Assembly: GCA_013297865.1 (NCBI GenBank)
Contig: JAAFIP010000006.1
Location: 124,001-188,000 of the forward strand
Origin: Polaromonas sp.
GTDB lineage: Bacteria; Pseudomonadota; Gammaproteobacteria; Burkholderiales; Burkholderiaceae_C
Direction: 5' to 3'
Length of the DNA: 64,000 nucleotides
Both the position numbers and the translations under genes were made by a program. Every line of letters starts with the position of its first letter. Position 1 is the first letter of the stretch. Positions 1 through 8,587 of this stretch are shown in pieces. The notes under the pieces were generated by a model that searched no databases, had not been told where the DNA came from, and saw nothing but the letters and a program-made list of their open reading frames with translations.

Positions 1-339
<339 letters not shown>

Positions 340-1296
340 ATGAGCAAAACCATCAAAGTCGCTTTGGCGGGCGCAGGAGCCTTTGGCATCAAGCATATCG
401 AAGGCATTAAAAATATCGATGGTGTAGAAGTCGTGTCTCTGATTGGCCGCGAGCTGCCCAAGACGCAGGAGATTGCGGCCAAATACGGTATCGGGCATGT
501 GACGACTGACTTGGCCGACAGCCTGGCGCTGAAAGAAGTGGACGCCGTTATCCTCTGCACCCCCACGCAAATGCATGCCGCTCAGGCCATTGCCTGCATG
601 AAAGCTGGCAAGCATGTGCAGGTGGAAATCCCGCTGGCAGACAGCTACAAAGATGCACTGGCCGTGGTGGACATGCAACAGCGAACAGGGTTGGTGGCCA
701 TGTGCGGCCACACCCGCCGCTTTAATCCCAGCCACCAGTATGTGCACAAGCAAATTGCAGCGGGCAAATTCAACATCCAGCAGATGGATGTGCAAACCTA
801 CTTCTTTCGCCGCACCAACATGAATGCACTGGGCCAGGCGCGCAGCTGGACCGACCATCTGCTGTGGCACCACGCAGCGCACACGGTGGATTTGTTTGCC
901 TACCAGTGCGGCAGCCAGATTGTGAAAGCCAATGCCGTGCAAGGCCCGATCCATCCCACGCTGGGCATTGCCATGGACATGAGCATCCAGCTCAAGGCGG
1001 CCAACGGCGCGATCTGCACATTAAGCTTGAGCTTCAACAACGACGGCCCACTGGGCACCTACTTTCGCTACATCGGCGACACGGCCACCTACCTTGCACG
1101 CTATGACGACCTGTTCAATGGTAAGGACGAAAAGATTGACGTGAGCCAGGTCGATGTCAGCATGAACGGTATTGAGCTGCAAGACCGCGAGTTTTTTGCA
1201 GCCATCCGTGAAGGCCGCGAGCCCAACAGCAGTGTGGCCAAGGTACTGCCGTGCTACAAAGTGCTGCACGATCTGGAGCTGCAGCTGGCCTCATAG
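340..1296 (+). CDS. pmdC: 4-carboxy-2-hydroxymuconate-6-semialdehyde dehydrogenase (LigC/PmdC type)
   Basis: 318-residue Gfo/Idh/MocA-family oxidoreductase. The N-terminal Rossmann motif GAGAFG is at residues 11-16, and the later EIPLADS segment is in the position of the family's EKP dinucleotide-binding region. The length fits LigC/PmdC (about 315-320 residues). The enzyme oxidises the hemiacetal form of the ring-cleavage product to 2-pyrone-4,6-dicarboxylate in the cytoplasm. ATG follows the pmdB stop codon with no gap, so translational coupling is likely. The assignment rests on family similarity plus the neighbouring dioxygenase subunit. Confidence 0.9.
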   Translation: MSKTIKVALAGAGAFGIKHIEGIKNIDGVEVVSLIGRELPKTQEIAAKYGIGHVTTDLADSLALKEVDAVILCTPTQMHAAQAIACMKAGKHVQVEIPLADSYKDALAVVDMQQRTGLVAMCGHTRRFNPSHQYVHKQIAAGKFNIQQMDVQTYFFRRTNMNALGQARSWTDHLLWHHAAHTVDLFAYQCGSQIVKANAVQGPIHPTLGIAMDMSIQLKAANGAICTLSLSFNNDGPLGTYFRYIGDTATYLARYDDLFNGKDEKIDVSQVDVSMNGIELQDREFFAAIREGREPNSSVAKVLPCYKVLHDLELQLAS

Positions 1297-1320
1297 CGCT
1301 ACAGCCCTGACCTTGGCTGA

Positions 1321-1821
1321 TCAGGCCTGCCAGGGTTTCAGCGTGCCAAACTGTCTTTGTGCATACAGCAGTGGCGCGGTGTCCGTCTGGCTGCTGCAAT
1401 CAATGATGTTGCCCAGCATGATGTCATGGTCACCCGCAGTCACTTTGCTGTGCAGGCTGCAGTCAAACCAGGCCAAGGCGCCATCCAGGCGCGGGCGGTT
1501 GTCCGTCATGCGAATCAGCTTGAGGCCGCTGAAGCGCTCTGCGTGTGAGCCTTGGGCAAAACGCATGGCCAATGCGTGCTGCTCCAGGCTCAGGATATTG
1601 ACGGTGTAGCCTGTGGACTGGCTGAATGCCGCATGGCTGGACGAAGAGTTTTTGATGGACCAGAGCACCATGGCCGGGTCCAGCGACACGGTGTTGAACG
1701 AATTGCAGGTCATGCCCCAGTCCTGCCCGTCGTGGTGGGTAGTGATCACCGTCACGCCCGTGCCAAAGCAGGCCATCGCCTTTTTGATGTGATCCTGTGA
1801 GGACAGTGTTGTCGTGCTCAT
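1321..1821 (-). CDS. Flavin reductase domain protein (NAD(P)H:FMN oxidoreductase component)
   Basis: 166-residue protein of the flavin-reductase-like (HpaC/SsuE-partner) fold. The N-terminal segment ACFGTGVTVITT and the following MTCNSFNTVSLDPAMVLWSI are hallmarks of short-chain flavin reductases. It would supply free reduced FMN to a monooxygenase. Its ATG shares one base with the stop of the upstream aldo/keto reductase (TGATG), and an LLM-type flavin monooxygenase is two genes upstream in the same operon, so a two-component monooxygenase is likely. The exact substrate of the system is not visible here. Confidence 0.85.
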   Translation of the reverse strand: MSTTTLSSQDHIKKAMACFGTGVTVITTHHDGQDWGMTCNSFNTVSLDPAMVLWSIKNSSSSHAAFSQSTGYTVNILSLEQHALAMRFAQGSHAERFSGLKLIRMTDNRPRLDGALAWFDCSLHSKVTAGDHDIMLGNIIDCSSQTDTAPLLYAQRQFGTLKPWQA

Positions 1822-2723
1822 CAGGCCACCTCGCGGCCAGCGGCCAGCTCTAGCAGTTCAAACCAGGTTTCGCGGTCCATCGGAACCTTGAATGCATCGG
1901 CAAAGCTGCGAATGCGGCTCAAATTTTGGGTGCCCATCACGGGAATGATTCGTGCGGGATGGGCCAGCAGCCAAGCCACCGCCACCGCATCAATCGCCAC
2001 GCCATGCTGGTCTCCCAGGCGCTTGAGGGCCGGGCGCAGGCGCAGGGCTGCTGCGCTGTCGCCAAACAGATCCCCGCCAGCCAGTGGCGACCAGGCCATG
2101 GGCGGGGCCTTGAGCTGCTGCGCTTGCGCCAGTGTGCCGTCCGTCAGTGGCGCACGCGCCAGCAGACTGATCTCGACCTGGTTGGTCACCAGAGGATTGC
2201 GCATATGGGTTTGCAGCAAGGTCCAATCCCAGGGCATGAAGTTGGACACGCCCACCGCCTTGATTTTTCCGCTGGTCACCAGCTGGTCCAGGCATTCGCC
2301 CGTGGAAGCGGCGTCCATGAACGGGTCAGGGCGGTGCAGCAGCAGCAGGTCGATGCTGTCCACGCCCAGATTGCGCAAAGAAGCCTCCACCGAGGCACGG
2401 ATATGACTTGGCGAGGTGTCGTAATGCTTGACGCGCCGCGCGGGGTATTTGTCAGTCTTGAGCATGATGTCGCATTTTGTGACGATCTGCATTTTTTGCT
2501 TCAGCGCGCCCGCCTGCGCCAGTGCCGCGCCAAACGATGCCTCACAAGAGTAGTTGCCATAAATATCGGCATGATCAAAAGTGGTGATGCCGATATCCAG
2601 GCAGGCATGGATCTTAGCCAGCGTGTCCTGCGCGCTCTGGTTGCCGCCATCGTTGAGTCGCCATACGCCATAGACGATACGGCTGAAAGCAGGCAGGCTG
2701 GGGTGGATGTTGATGGTTTGCAT
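1821..2723 (-). CDS. Aldo/keto reductase, YdhF-like
   Basis: 300-residue aldo/keto reductase (TIM barrel, NADPH-dependent). The segment TTFDHADIYGNYSCEASFG carries the catalytic Asp and Tyr, TKCDI the Lys, and LLLLHRPDP the His of the family tetrad. The C-terminal segment with IIPVMGTQNLSRI is the usual cofactor-binding end. Overall it resembles E. coli YdhF. It is coupled to both neighbours by one-base overlaps (TAATG upstream, TGATG downstream). In a sulfoquinovose monooxygenase pathway an AKR reduces 6-oxo-glucose to glucose; that role is inferred here from context only. Confidence 0.88.
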   Translation of the reverse strand: MQTINIHPSLPAFSRIVYGVWRLNDGGNQSAQDTLAKIHACLDIGITTFDHADIYGNYSCEASFGAALAQAGALKQKMQIVTKCDIMLKTDKYPARRVKHYDTSPSHIRASVEASLRNLGVDSIDLLLLHRPDPFMDAASTGECLDQLVTSGKIKAVGVSNFMPWDWTLLQTHMRNPLVTNQVEISLLARAPLTDGTLAQAQQLKAPPMAWSPLAGGDLFGDSAAALRLRPALKRLGDQHGVAIDAVAVAWLLAHPARIIPVMGTQNLSRIRSFADAFKVPMDRETWFELLELAAGREVA

Positions 2724-3907
2724 TATTTACGGATTCCGTTGCCCAAAGGCGTGGCTGGGGTTGAAGCGGGGACGCGGCCATAGACCGCAGGCAGCGAACA
2801 GGTTTTCAGATGGGGCAACACTTTGGTGCCGAACATTTCACACTCGTTCAAATGAGGATACCCTGAAAAGATAAAGGCCCGGATGCCCATTTTTTGATAG
2901 CGCTCGATCTTGCCCATGACCTGGTCCACACTGCCGACCAGCGCTGCGCCACAGCCCGAGCGCGCGCGCCCGATGCCTGTCCACACATGGGGTTCGATAT
3001 AGCCCGACTCGTCGGCCAGTTCGCGGTTTTTGGCCTGGATGGACACACCAAAGTTTTTGGCGTCGAGCGCCCGCTCGCGGATTTGCCGCCCGATCTCATC
3101 ATCGAGCTGGCTGACCAGCTCGTCGGCGTATTCGCGCGCCTCGGCTTCGGTGTCGCGCACAATCATGTGGATGCGCAGGCCATAGTCGATCACACGGCCA
3201 TAGTGTTGCGCGCGGGCGTGGACTACGCGCATGCGTTCTGCCAGCTGGTCTTCGGCCTCGGGCCACATCAGGTAGACATCGCAGTGTTCTGCGCACAGGT
3301 TGACGGCATCGGGCGAGTAGCCGCCGAAATACAGCAGCGGCCCGCCATTTTGCTGATAGGGCCGGGTGGCGGCTGTGGACAGGCCCTTGAAGTTGTAGAT
3401 CTGGCCTGCGTAGTTGATTTCGTCCTGCGTCCAGGCCTGCTTGAGGATTTCCACCACTTCTTTGGAGCGCTGGTAGCGGTGTTCGTTGCTGGCCACTTCG
3501 CCCGGAAAATCCGACGAGATGACGTTGAGCGTCAGGCGGCCTTGCAGCATATGGTCCAGCGTAGCGACAGTGCGCGCCAGCATGATGGGCTGCATCTCAC
3601 CGCAGCGGATGGCGCCCAGCATGTTGATGCGCGAGGTCAGCGGGGCCATGGCCGCGACAAAGCTCAGGGTGTCCTGGCCCACCTGGTAAGACGAGGGGCA
3701 CAGGATGTTGCGAAAACCCAGTTCATCGGCGCGCTTGGCGATGCGGCTGGTGTTTTCCCAGCTGCTGCGCAGACTGCCGTCGGGCACGCCCAGATAGCGG
3801 TAGTCGTCAGAGCACAGGGGAGCAAACCAGGAGACTTCACTGGCGTCCAGTTCCCGGCTTTTGACGGGAACCACGGTATCGGTGATGGGGGCGGGGGATG
3901 AGTGCAT
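2723..3907 (-). CDS. LLM-class flavin-dependent monooxygenase, alkanesulfonate monooxygenase-like
   Basis: 394-residue luciferase-like monooxygenase, close in length to SsuD (about 380). Family signs are the conserved run around residues 75-150 (SYQVGQDTLSFVAAMAP, then LARTVATLDHMLQGRL and NVISSDFPGE) and the later GPLLYFGGYSPDAVNL. Such enzymes use FMNH2 and O2, commonly to cleave C-S bonds of sulfonates and release sulfite. It is the first gene of a three-gene operon with an AKR and a flavin reductase. The start ATG lies only 7 bases from a 16-bp inverted repeat that could be the operator. The sulfonate substrate is inferred, not shown. Confidence 0.85.
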   Translation of the reverse strand: MHSSPAPITDTVVPVKSRELDASEVSWFAPLCSDDYRYLGVPDGSLRSSWENTSRIAKRADELGFRNILCPSSYQVGQDTLSFVAAMAPLTSRINMLGAIRCGEMQPIMLARTVATLDHMLQGRLTLNVISSDFPGEVASNEHRYQRSKEVVEILKQAWTQDEINYAGQIYNFKGLSTAATRPYQQNGGPLLYFGGYSPDAVNLCAEHCDVYLMWPEAEDQLAERMRVVHARAQHYGRVIDYGLRIHMIVRDTEAEAREYADELVSQLDDEIGRQIRERALDAKNFGVSIQAKNRELADESGYIEPHVWTGIGRARSGCGAALVGSVDQVMGKIERYQKMGIRAFIFSGYPHLNECEMFGTKVLPHLKTCSLPAVYGRVPASTPATPLGNGIRK

Positions 3908-3913
3908 ACCCTG

Positions 3914-3929
3914 TACTATATCAATAGTA
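3914..3929. promoter_or_regulatory. Candidate GntR operator (inverted repeat)
   Basis: TACTAT-ATCA-ATAGTA is a perfect 6-bp inverted repeat with a 4-base spacer. It sits between the divergent LLM monooxygenase (start 3907) and the GntR regulator (start about 3980). A TACAAT box about 20 bp to its right (3951-3956) could be the -10 for the regulator. Position and symmetry suggest the binding site of the adjacent GntR protein, controlling both directions. Confidence 0.45.
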
Positions 3930-3979
3930 AATGACTTTGCCCAGTGCTTTACAATAGATCAGTTCAAAAAAATCCTGAT

Positions 3980-4723
3980 ATGCCTGAAATTGTCACAGAT
4001 TTGACCCAAGCCTCCCTGCCTCTGTATATGCAGATCAGTGAAGCGCTGACGCGTGAAATGGCGGCCGGGCACTGGTCTGCTGGCGACCGCCTGCCCCCCG
4101 AGGCCCAGCTGGCGCAGTCGCTGGGTGTGGCGGTAGGCACCCTGCGCAAGGCGCTGGCAGAGTTGGAGCAGCGGGGCCTGCTGGAGCGCCGCCAGGGCTC
4201 GGGCACCTATGTGCAGGCCAATGCGCAGCAGCACAGCGCAGTCATTGGCAACAGCATCTATGATTTTTTCCGTCTGGAGTTGGTCCGTGGCGCAGGTTTG
4301 CCTACGGCGACCGTGATTGATTTTCAGAAAATCAAGCGACCCGCGTCTGTGCCTGAGCTGGGCGCGCAGGGGGGCGCCCGGTGCTACCGGCTGCGCCGCT
4401 TGCGCTCACTCAATGCGCTGCCAGTGGCTGTAGAGGAAATCTATTTTGATGCCAGCACACATGCCGAGGTGAAGCTCAATGACCTGGGCGAGGCGCTGTA
4501 TCTTTTTTACCGCCAGCATCTGGGCTTTTGGATATCGCGTGCCGAAGACAAAATCGGCATAGACACAGTGCCCACCTGGGCGCCCAGCCTGTTTGGGCCC
4601 AAGCACGGGAGTTATTCTCCCTGCATAGAGCGCTGCGCCTGGTCCATGACAGAGCAGTTGCAGGAATATTCCATCACCTGGTTCGATCCAGAGCGCTGCC
4701 GCTACGTGAATCGGCTGAAATAG
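3980..4723 (+). CDS. GntR-family transcriptional regulator with UTRA domain (HutC subfamily)
   Basis: 247 residues from the chosen ATG at 3980; an in-frame GTG at 3944 would add 12 unconvincing residues. Residues about 10-75 form the GntR winged helix (LYMQISEALTREMAAG, then DRLPPEAQLAQSLGVAVGT with the recognition helix and RRQGSGTYV). The rest is a UTRA effector domain, which usually binds a sugar or carboxylate. It is divergent from the monooxygenase operon and directly upstream of a Gfo/Idh/MocA enzyme, so it probably regulates both in response to a pathway intermediate. Confidence 0.9.
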   Translation: MPEIVTDLTQASLPLYMQISEALTREMAAGHWSAGDRLPPEAQLAQSLGVAVGTLRKALAELEQRGLLERRQGSGTYVQANAQQHSAVIGNSIYDFFRLELVRGAGLPTATVIDFQKIKRPASVPELGAQGGARCYRLRRLRSLNALPVAVEEIYFDASTHAEVKLNDLGEALYLFYRQHLGFWISRAEDKIGIDTVPTWAPSLFGPKHGSYSPCIERCAWSMTEQLQEYSITWFDPERCRYVNRLK

Positions 4724-4753
4724 CAGCGGCACTTAAATTTAAAGGACTTATGT

Positions 4754-5950
4754 ATGACTGAGCAGACACTGCGCTATGGCTTCCTGGGCTGCGGCATGAT
4801 GGGGCAGGAGCATTTACGCAACTTGGCTATGGTGCCCGACACGCAGGTGGTGGCCATCTGGGAGCCCAATGCCGCCATGCGCGATGTGGCCCGGCAATTT
4901 GCGCCCCAGGCAGAGTTTGCAGACAGCCTGGCTGCGCTGCTGGCGCGCAAGGATGTGGATGCCTGGGTGATTACCAGCCCGAACCATGTGCATGCCGAGC
5001 AGCTGCTGCAGATCAAGGCGGCTGGCCACCCCCGCCCCATTCTGCTGGAAAAGCCGGCCTGCACCCATGTGCAGGACGTTGCCAAGCTGCGCGCTCTGGC
5101 AGCCAGCTATGCCGCGCCTATCTGGACGGCAATGGAATACCGCTACATGCCACCGATTACCAAAATGATCGAAGTGGCCCATAGGGGAGAAATCACTGGC
5201 GAGGCGGTGATGTTCAGCGTGCGCGAGCACCGCTACCCTTTTCTGACCAAAGTGGGCGACTGGAACCGCTTTGCGCGCAACACCGGTGGCACCTTGGTGG
5301 AAAAGTGCTGCCACTTTTTTGATTTGATGCGCCTGGTGATGCGCGATGATCCTGTGCGTGTCTATGGCTCTGGTGGGCAAAACCACAACCATCTGAACGA
5401 ATCGTATGCTGGGCAAGCCCCTGACATTCTGGACAACGCCTATGTGGTGCTGGATTTCCCGCGCGGGCGGCGCGCCATGCTCGACCTGTGCATGTTTGCC
5501 GAAGGCGCGCGCTACCAGGAGGAGCTGGCCGTGGTGGGCCCGCTGGGCAAGCTCGAATGCAAAGTGCCTGGCCCGGGGCGCTTTTGGCCCAAGGAACTGG
5601 GTGATGCGCCGATTGCTGTGCTCACAGCCAACCAGCGCCACAAGACCGGCCCCGAAGGCTGGACCAACCATCCCCGCATTGAAGCGGTGGCCCCGCAGTC
5701 CATCGATATTCCGGTAGACCCCCAGCTGCTGGCCGCAGGGGACCATAACGGCTCTACCTTCTACCAGCATCAAAAATTTGCCGACGTCGCACGTGCGTAC
5801 AAACTCGGCGCTTCAAAGCAGGGCACTGCTGCACAGGTGGAGGTTAGTCTGAGCGATGGTTTGAAGGCGGTGCTGATTGGCCTGGCGGCCGAAGAATCTG
5901 CGCGCACAGGCGTGGCCATCAGCCTGGTTGACGGCGTATACAAGCTGTAG
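4754..5950 (+). CDS. Gfo/Idh/MocA-family NAD(P)-binding protein (possible NAD+-dependent glycosidase or sugar dehydrogenase)
   Basis: 398 residues. The N-terminal Rossmann motif GFLGCGMMGQEH is at about residues 9-20, the EKPACTH segment is the family EKP signature, and GGTLVEKCCHFFDLMRL holds the catalytic Lys/His/Asp-type residues of the C-terminal domain. AAAGGA at 4741-4746 is a good ribosome site for ATG 4754; an out-of-frame ATG lies just upstream. Family members include inositol dehydrogenases and NAD+-dependent glycosidases (GH109, GH188). Linkage to a GntR regulator and the LLM/AKR/flavin-reductase operon raises the NAD+-dependent sulfoquinovosidase option; this is inference. Confidence 0.82.
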   Translation: MTEQTLRYGFLGCGMMGQEHLRNLAMVPDTQVVAIWEPNAAMRDVARQFAPQAEFADSLAALLARKDVDAWVITSPNHVHAEQLLQIKAAGHPRPILLEKPACTHVQDVAKLRALAASYAAPIWTAMEYRYMPPITKMIEVAHRGEITGEAVMFSVREHRYPFLTKVGDWNRFARNTGGTLVEKCCHFFDLMRLVMRDDPVRVYGSGGQNHNHLNESYAGQAPDILDNAYVVLDFPRGRRAMLDLCMFAEGARYQEELAVVGPLGKLECKVPGPGRFWPKELGDAPIAVLTANQRHKTGPEGWTNHPRIEAVAPQSIDIPVDPQLLAAGDHNGSTFYQHQKFADVARAYKLGASKQGTAAQVEVSLSDGLKAVLIGLAAEESARTGVAISLVDGVYKL

Positions 5951-6014
5951 CCAAGCCTGAGTGCGCAGCCATTGCTGTGCACGGCCAGGCAGACTGGCGC
6001 ACAGATTTTGCAGC

Positions 6015-6809
6015 TCAGGCCAGGCTGAGCATGACAGGCGTGTGGTCGCTGGGGCGTTCGTTTTTACGCGGTAGCTTGTCGATCACGCAGGCGCTGACCT
6101 GGGCTTTGAGCGCCTGGCTGACCAGGGTGTAGTCGATGCGCATGCCCTTGTTGCGGCGAAAAGCCATGTCGCGGTAGTCCCACCAGCTGTAGCTCTTCTC
6201 GGGCTGTTCAAACAGGCGGAAAGCATCGACCAGGCCCAGCTGCAGCAGGGCCTGCAGTTGGCTGCGCTCCTCGCTGGTGTGGTGGATGGTCTCGCGCAGG
6301 CCCTCGGGGTCGTAGGTGTCCCGGTCGTCGGTGGTGATGTTGAAGTCGCCCACCAGGACCAGCTGCGGATGGGCTGCCAGCTCGGCTTGCAGCCAGGCGC
6401 GCAGCGCGTCCATCCACTGCATTTTGTAGGCAAATTTGTCGGTACCCGGTGCCTGCCCATTGACAAAATAGCCATTAACCAAGCGCACAGCACCCAGCGC
6501 GGTCTGCAAGGTGCCCGCAATGATGCGCGACTGCTCATCCGCAAAACCCGGAATGTTTTTGACCACCGCATCGACACCAGCAACCGTCTCCAGCCGGGTC
6601 AGCAAAGCCACGCCGTTGTATGTCTTCTGGCCAAAGAAATCGCTGCGGTAGCCCGCAGCCTGCAGCTCAGACACCGGAAACTTGTCGTCGCTGAGTTTGA
6701 GCTCCTGCAGGCACAGGGCGTCCACAGGATTGGCTGCCAGCCAGTCAATAACCTGTGGCAGGCGGATGGTCAGTGAATTGACGTTCCAGGTGGCTATTTT
6801 GAGAGTCAT
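6015..6809 (-). CDS. xthA: Exodeoxyribonuclease III
   Basis: 264-residue AP endonuclease/3'-5' exonuclease of base-excision repair. It begins MTLKIATWNVNSLTIRLPQV, carries the catalytic Glu in LCLQELKLSD, Asp/Asn in GDFNITTDDRD, and the terminal SDH (residues 254-256) before the C-terminus, all diagnostic of ExoIII. Its length fits E. coli XthA (268). It is transcribed convergently with the preceding Gfo/Idh gene, 64 bp away, and stands alone. A copy of the interspersed 50-bp repeat lies immediately upstream of its start. Confidence 0.95.
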   Translation of the reverse strand: MTLKIATWNVNSLTIRLPQVIDWLAANPVDALCLQELKLSDDKFPVSELQAAGYRSDFFGQKTYNGVALLTRLETVAGVDAVVKNIPGFADEQSRIIAGTLQTALGAVRLVNGYFVNGQAPGTDKFAYKMQWMDALRAWLQAELAAHPQLVLVGDFNITTDDRDTYDPEGLRETIHHTSEERSQLQALLQLGLVDAFRLFEQPEKSYSWWDYRDMAFRRNKGMRIDYTLVSQALKAQVSACVIDKLPRKNERPSDHTPVMLSLA

Positions 6810-6812
6810 ATT

Positions 6813-6860
6813 GGCCTCCAGCCTTTTAAAATATCGCGGGAGCAGCTATGAAAATCATAG
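6813..6860 (-). repeat. Interspersed 50-bp element, copy 1 (intergenic)
   Basis: GGCCTCCAGCC, then AATATCGCGGGAGCAGCTAT and an AT-rich tail ending AATCATAG. It matches the family found about twelve times in the window, with the GCGGGAGC orientation on the plus strand. It lies between xthA and folA, directly upstream of the xthA start. Confidence 0.85.
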
Positions 6861-6891
6861 TGTTGCCAGCGGACATAGTGTAGTCTCACTG

Positions 6892-7392
6892 CTAAGGATG
6901 CTTCAGGTACGTCACAAAACTGTAGGCCAGCCCAGTAGCCGAAGTGTGTGATTCCCGCGCAGTTTCGCGCCAGCTTGTGTCCAGCACGGGTGCAAAAGCA
7001 TCGCCCTCGAAACTGGCGTCGATTTCGGTGATGACCAGTCTGTGTGCCAAAGGCAGGGCCTGCGCGTAAATCTGCGCGCCGCCAATGACCCACACGGCCT
7101 CTGGTGCGGGGGCTATCTGCTGGCAAAACTGCAGCCCATCTTGCAGATCGGTCACGCGCTGTGCGCCATCTTCTTGCCAATCGGCTTGCCGAGTTAAGAC
7201 GATGTTGGTGCGGCCGGGGAGGGGCCTGAATTTAGGCGGTATGGAATCCCAGGTCTTGCGGCCCATGATGACAGGGCTGCCTAATGTCGTGCGCTTGAGA
7301 TGTGCCAGGTCTTCAGGAAGGCGCCAAGGCATGGTGCCGTTCAGGCCAATCACGCGGTGGTGTGATTGCGCCCATATGAGGTTGATTTGCAT
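6892..7392 (-). CDS. folA: Dihydrofolate reductase
   Basis: 166 residues. MQINLIWAQSHHRVIGLNG, then MPWRLPEDLAHLKRTT with the catalytic acidic residue, GSPVIMGRKTWDSIP and WVIGGAQIYAQAL are the DHFR signature regions. It reduces dihydrofolate with NADPH to regenerate the cofactor consumed by thymidylate synthase. It follows thyA by 18 bp on the same strand, giving the common thyA-folA pair, which here continues a ccdA-ccdB run. Confidence 0.96.
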   Translation of the reverse strand: MQINLIWAQSHHRVIGLNGTMPWRLPEDLAHLKRTTLGSPVIMGRKTWDSIPPKFRPLPGRTNIVLTRQADWQEDGAQRVTDLQDGLQFCQQIAPAPEAVWVIGGAQIYAQALPLAHRLVITEIDASFEGDAFAPVLDTSWRETARESHTSATGLAYSFVTYLKHP

Positions 7393-7410
7393 ACGGTCAG
7401 TGGACGATGG

Positions 7411-8253
7411 TTAAACGGCTACAGGCGCTTTGATGGCTGCATGGCATTGGTAGTCTTGCACCTCAAAGTCTTCGTATGCGTAGTCAAAAATAGACGCAGG
7501 TTTGCGTTTGATGTGCAGCTTGGGATAGGGGTAGGGGGCGCGGCTCAGTTGCAGCTCAACTTGCTCATGGTGGTTGCTGTAGATGTGGCAGTCGCCACCG
7601 GTCCAGACAAAATCGCCCACATCCAGATCGCACTGCTGGGCCACCATGTGGGTGAGCAGGGCGTAGCTGGCGATGTTGAAAGGCACGCCCAAAAAGATGT
7701 CGGCGCTGCGCTGGTAGAGCTGGCAGCTTAACTGTCCTTTGCCGCCCGGCTCGGTAGCAGGAGCCACATAGAACTGGAAGAAAGCGTGGCATGGCATGAG
7801 GGCCATCTTGGACAGCTCGGCCACGTTCCAGGCGCTGACAATGATGCGGCGCGAGTCGGGGTTGGTCTTCAAAGTTTTGATGACTTCGCTGATCTGGTCG
7901 ATATGCCCGCCATCGGGTGTAGGCCAGCTGCGCCACTGTACGCCATACACAGGCCCCAGGTCGCCATCGGGCTTGGCCCATTCGTCCCAGATGCTGACGC
8001 CGCGCTCTTTGAGCCAGTTGTTGTTGGACGAGCCGGTGAGGAACCATAGCAGCTCTTGAATGATGGATTTGAGGTGTACTTTCTTCGTCGTCACCAAAGG
8101 AAAGCCTTGCTTGAGGTCGAAGCGCATCTGGTAACCAAACACGCTCTTGGTGCCTGTGCCAGTGCGGTCAGATTTGGCAGCACCGTGTTCATACACATGG
8201 CGCATGAAGGTTTCGTATTGGTTGGACGGTAGAGGTGTGGATTGCGTAGTCAT
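7411..8253 (-). CDS. thyA: Thymidylate synthase
   Basis: 280 residues. The catalytic cysteine is C155 in [14 protein letters not shown], with the phosphate-binding arginines in SDRTGTGT and [12 protein letters not shown], and [20 protein letters not shown]. It methylates dUMP to dTMP using methylene-tetrahydrofolate. Only two bases separate its ATG (8251-8253) from the ccdB stop, and a ribosome site (AGGTGG) lies inside the end of ccdB, so it is very probably co-transcribed and translationally coupled with the toxin gene. Confidence 0.97.
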   Translation of the reverse strand: MTTQSTPLPSNQYETFMRHVYEHGAAKSDRTGTGTKSVFGYQMRFDLKQGFPLVTTKKVHLKSIIQELLWFLTGSSNNNWLKERGVSIWDEWAKPDGDLGPVYGVQWRSWPTPDGGHIDQISEVIKTLKTNPDSRRIIVSAWNVAELSKMALMPCHAFFQFYVAPATEPGGKGQLSCQLYQRSADIFLGVPFNIASYALLTHMVAQQCDLDVGDFVWTGGDCHIYSNHHEQVELQLSRAPYPYPKLHIKRKPASIFDYAYEDFEVQDYQCHAAIKAPVAV

Positions 8254-8255
8254 GT

Positions 8256-8570
8256 TCAGTAGCCACCTAGCAGGGTGTCGAGGGCGTCGGTAATTTCAAG
8301 CTGTTGCGCAGCGAGATTGTCCACGGGGCGGCGCAGTTCGGCTGAAGGCACTGCGCCAATAGCCGCCGTGTTCATCACGACGGATTTTCCTTTGATTTCA
8401 AACACGGGGTTCAGGTTGCGAACGCGCACATCAAACTGTTGGGCAAAATGCAGCGGGATGACCACCTTGGTCTGGATCGTATCGAGAAAATTATTTTGTA
8501 CATCCAGATAGTAGGGCACGATGTCGCGCTCCGAGCTATCGGGGTTGGTGTAAACGTCAAAGCGGGCCAT
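8256..8570 (-). CDS. ccdB: CcdB-family toxin (DNA gyrase poison)
   Basis: 104 residues; F-plasmid CcdB has 101. The N-terminal [23 protein letters not shown], central TKVVIPL and C-terminal region ending LLGGY match the CcdB family, which traps gyrase on DNA. It starts 17 bp after ccdA, as in classic antitoxin-toxin operons, and ends 2 bp before thyA. Whether it is still toxic cannot be told from sequence: the protein is full length, but the family's key C-terminal Trp-Gly-Ile is replaced by GGY. Confidence 0.85.
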   Translation of the reverse strand: MARFDVYTNPDSSERDIVPYYLDVQNNFLDTIQTKVVIPLHFAQQFDVRVRNLNPVFEIKGKSVVMNTAAIGAVPSAELRRPVDNLAAQQLEITDALDTLLGGY

Positions 8571-8587
8571 GGATGGATGTAGCCTGT

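Noticed and set aside
1926-3901. Long plus-strand open frames (285 and 335 codons) opposite the AKR and LLM genes
   Set aside because: They are antisense to well-supported proteins, show His/Arg/Gln-rich composition typical of GC-rich shadow frames, and lack ribosome sites.
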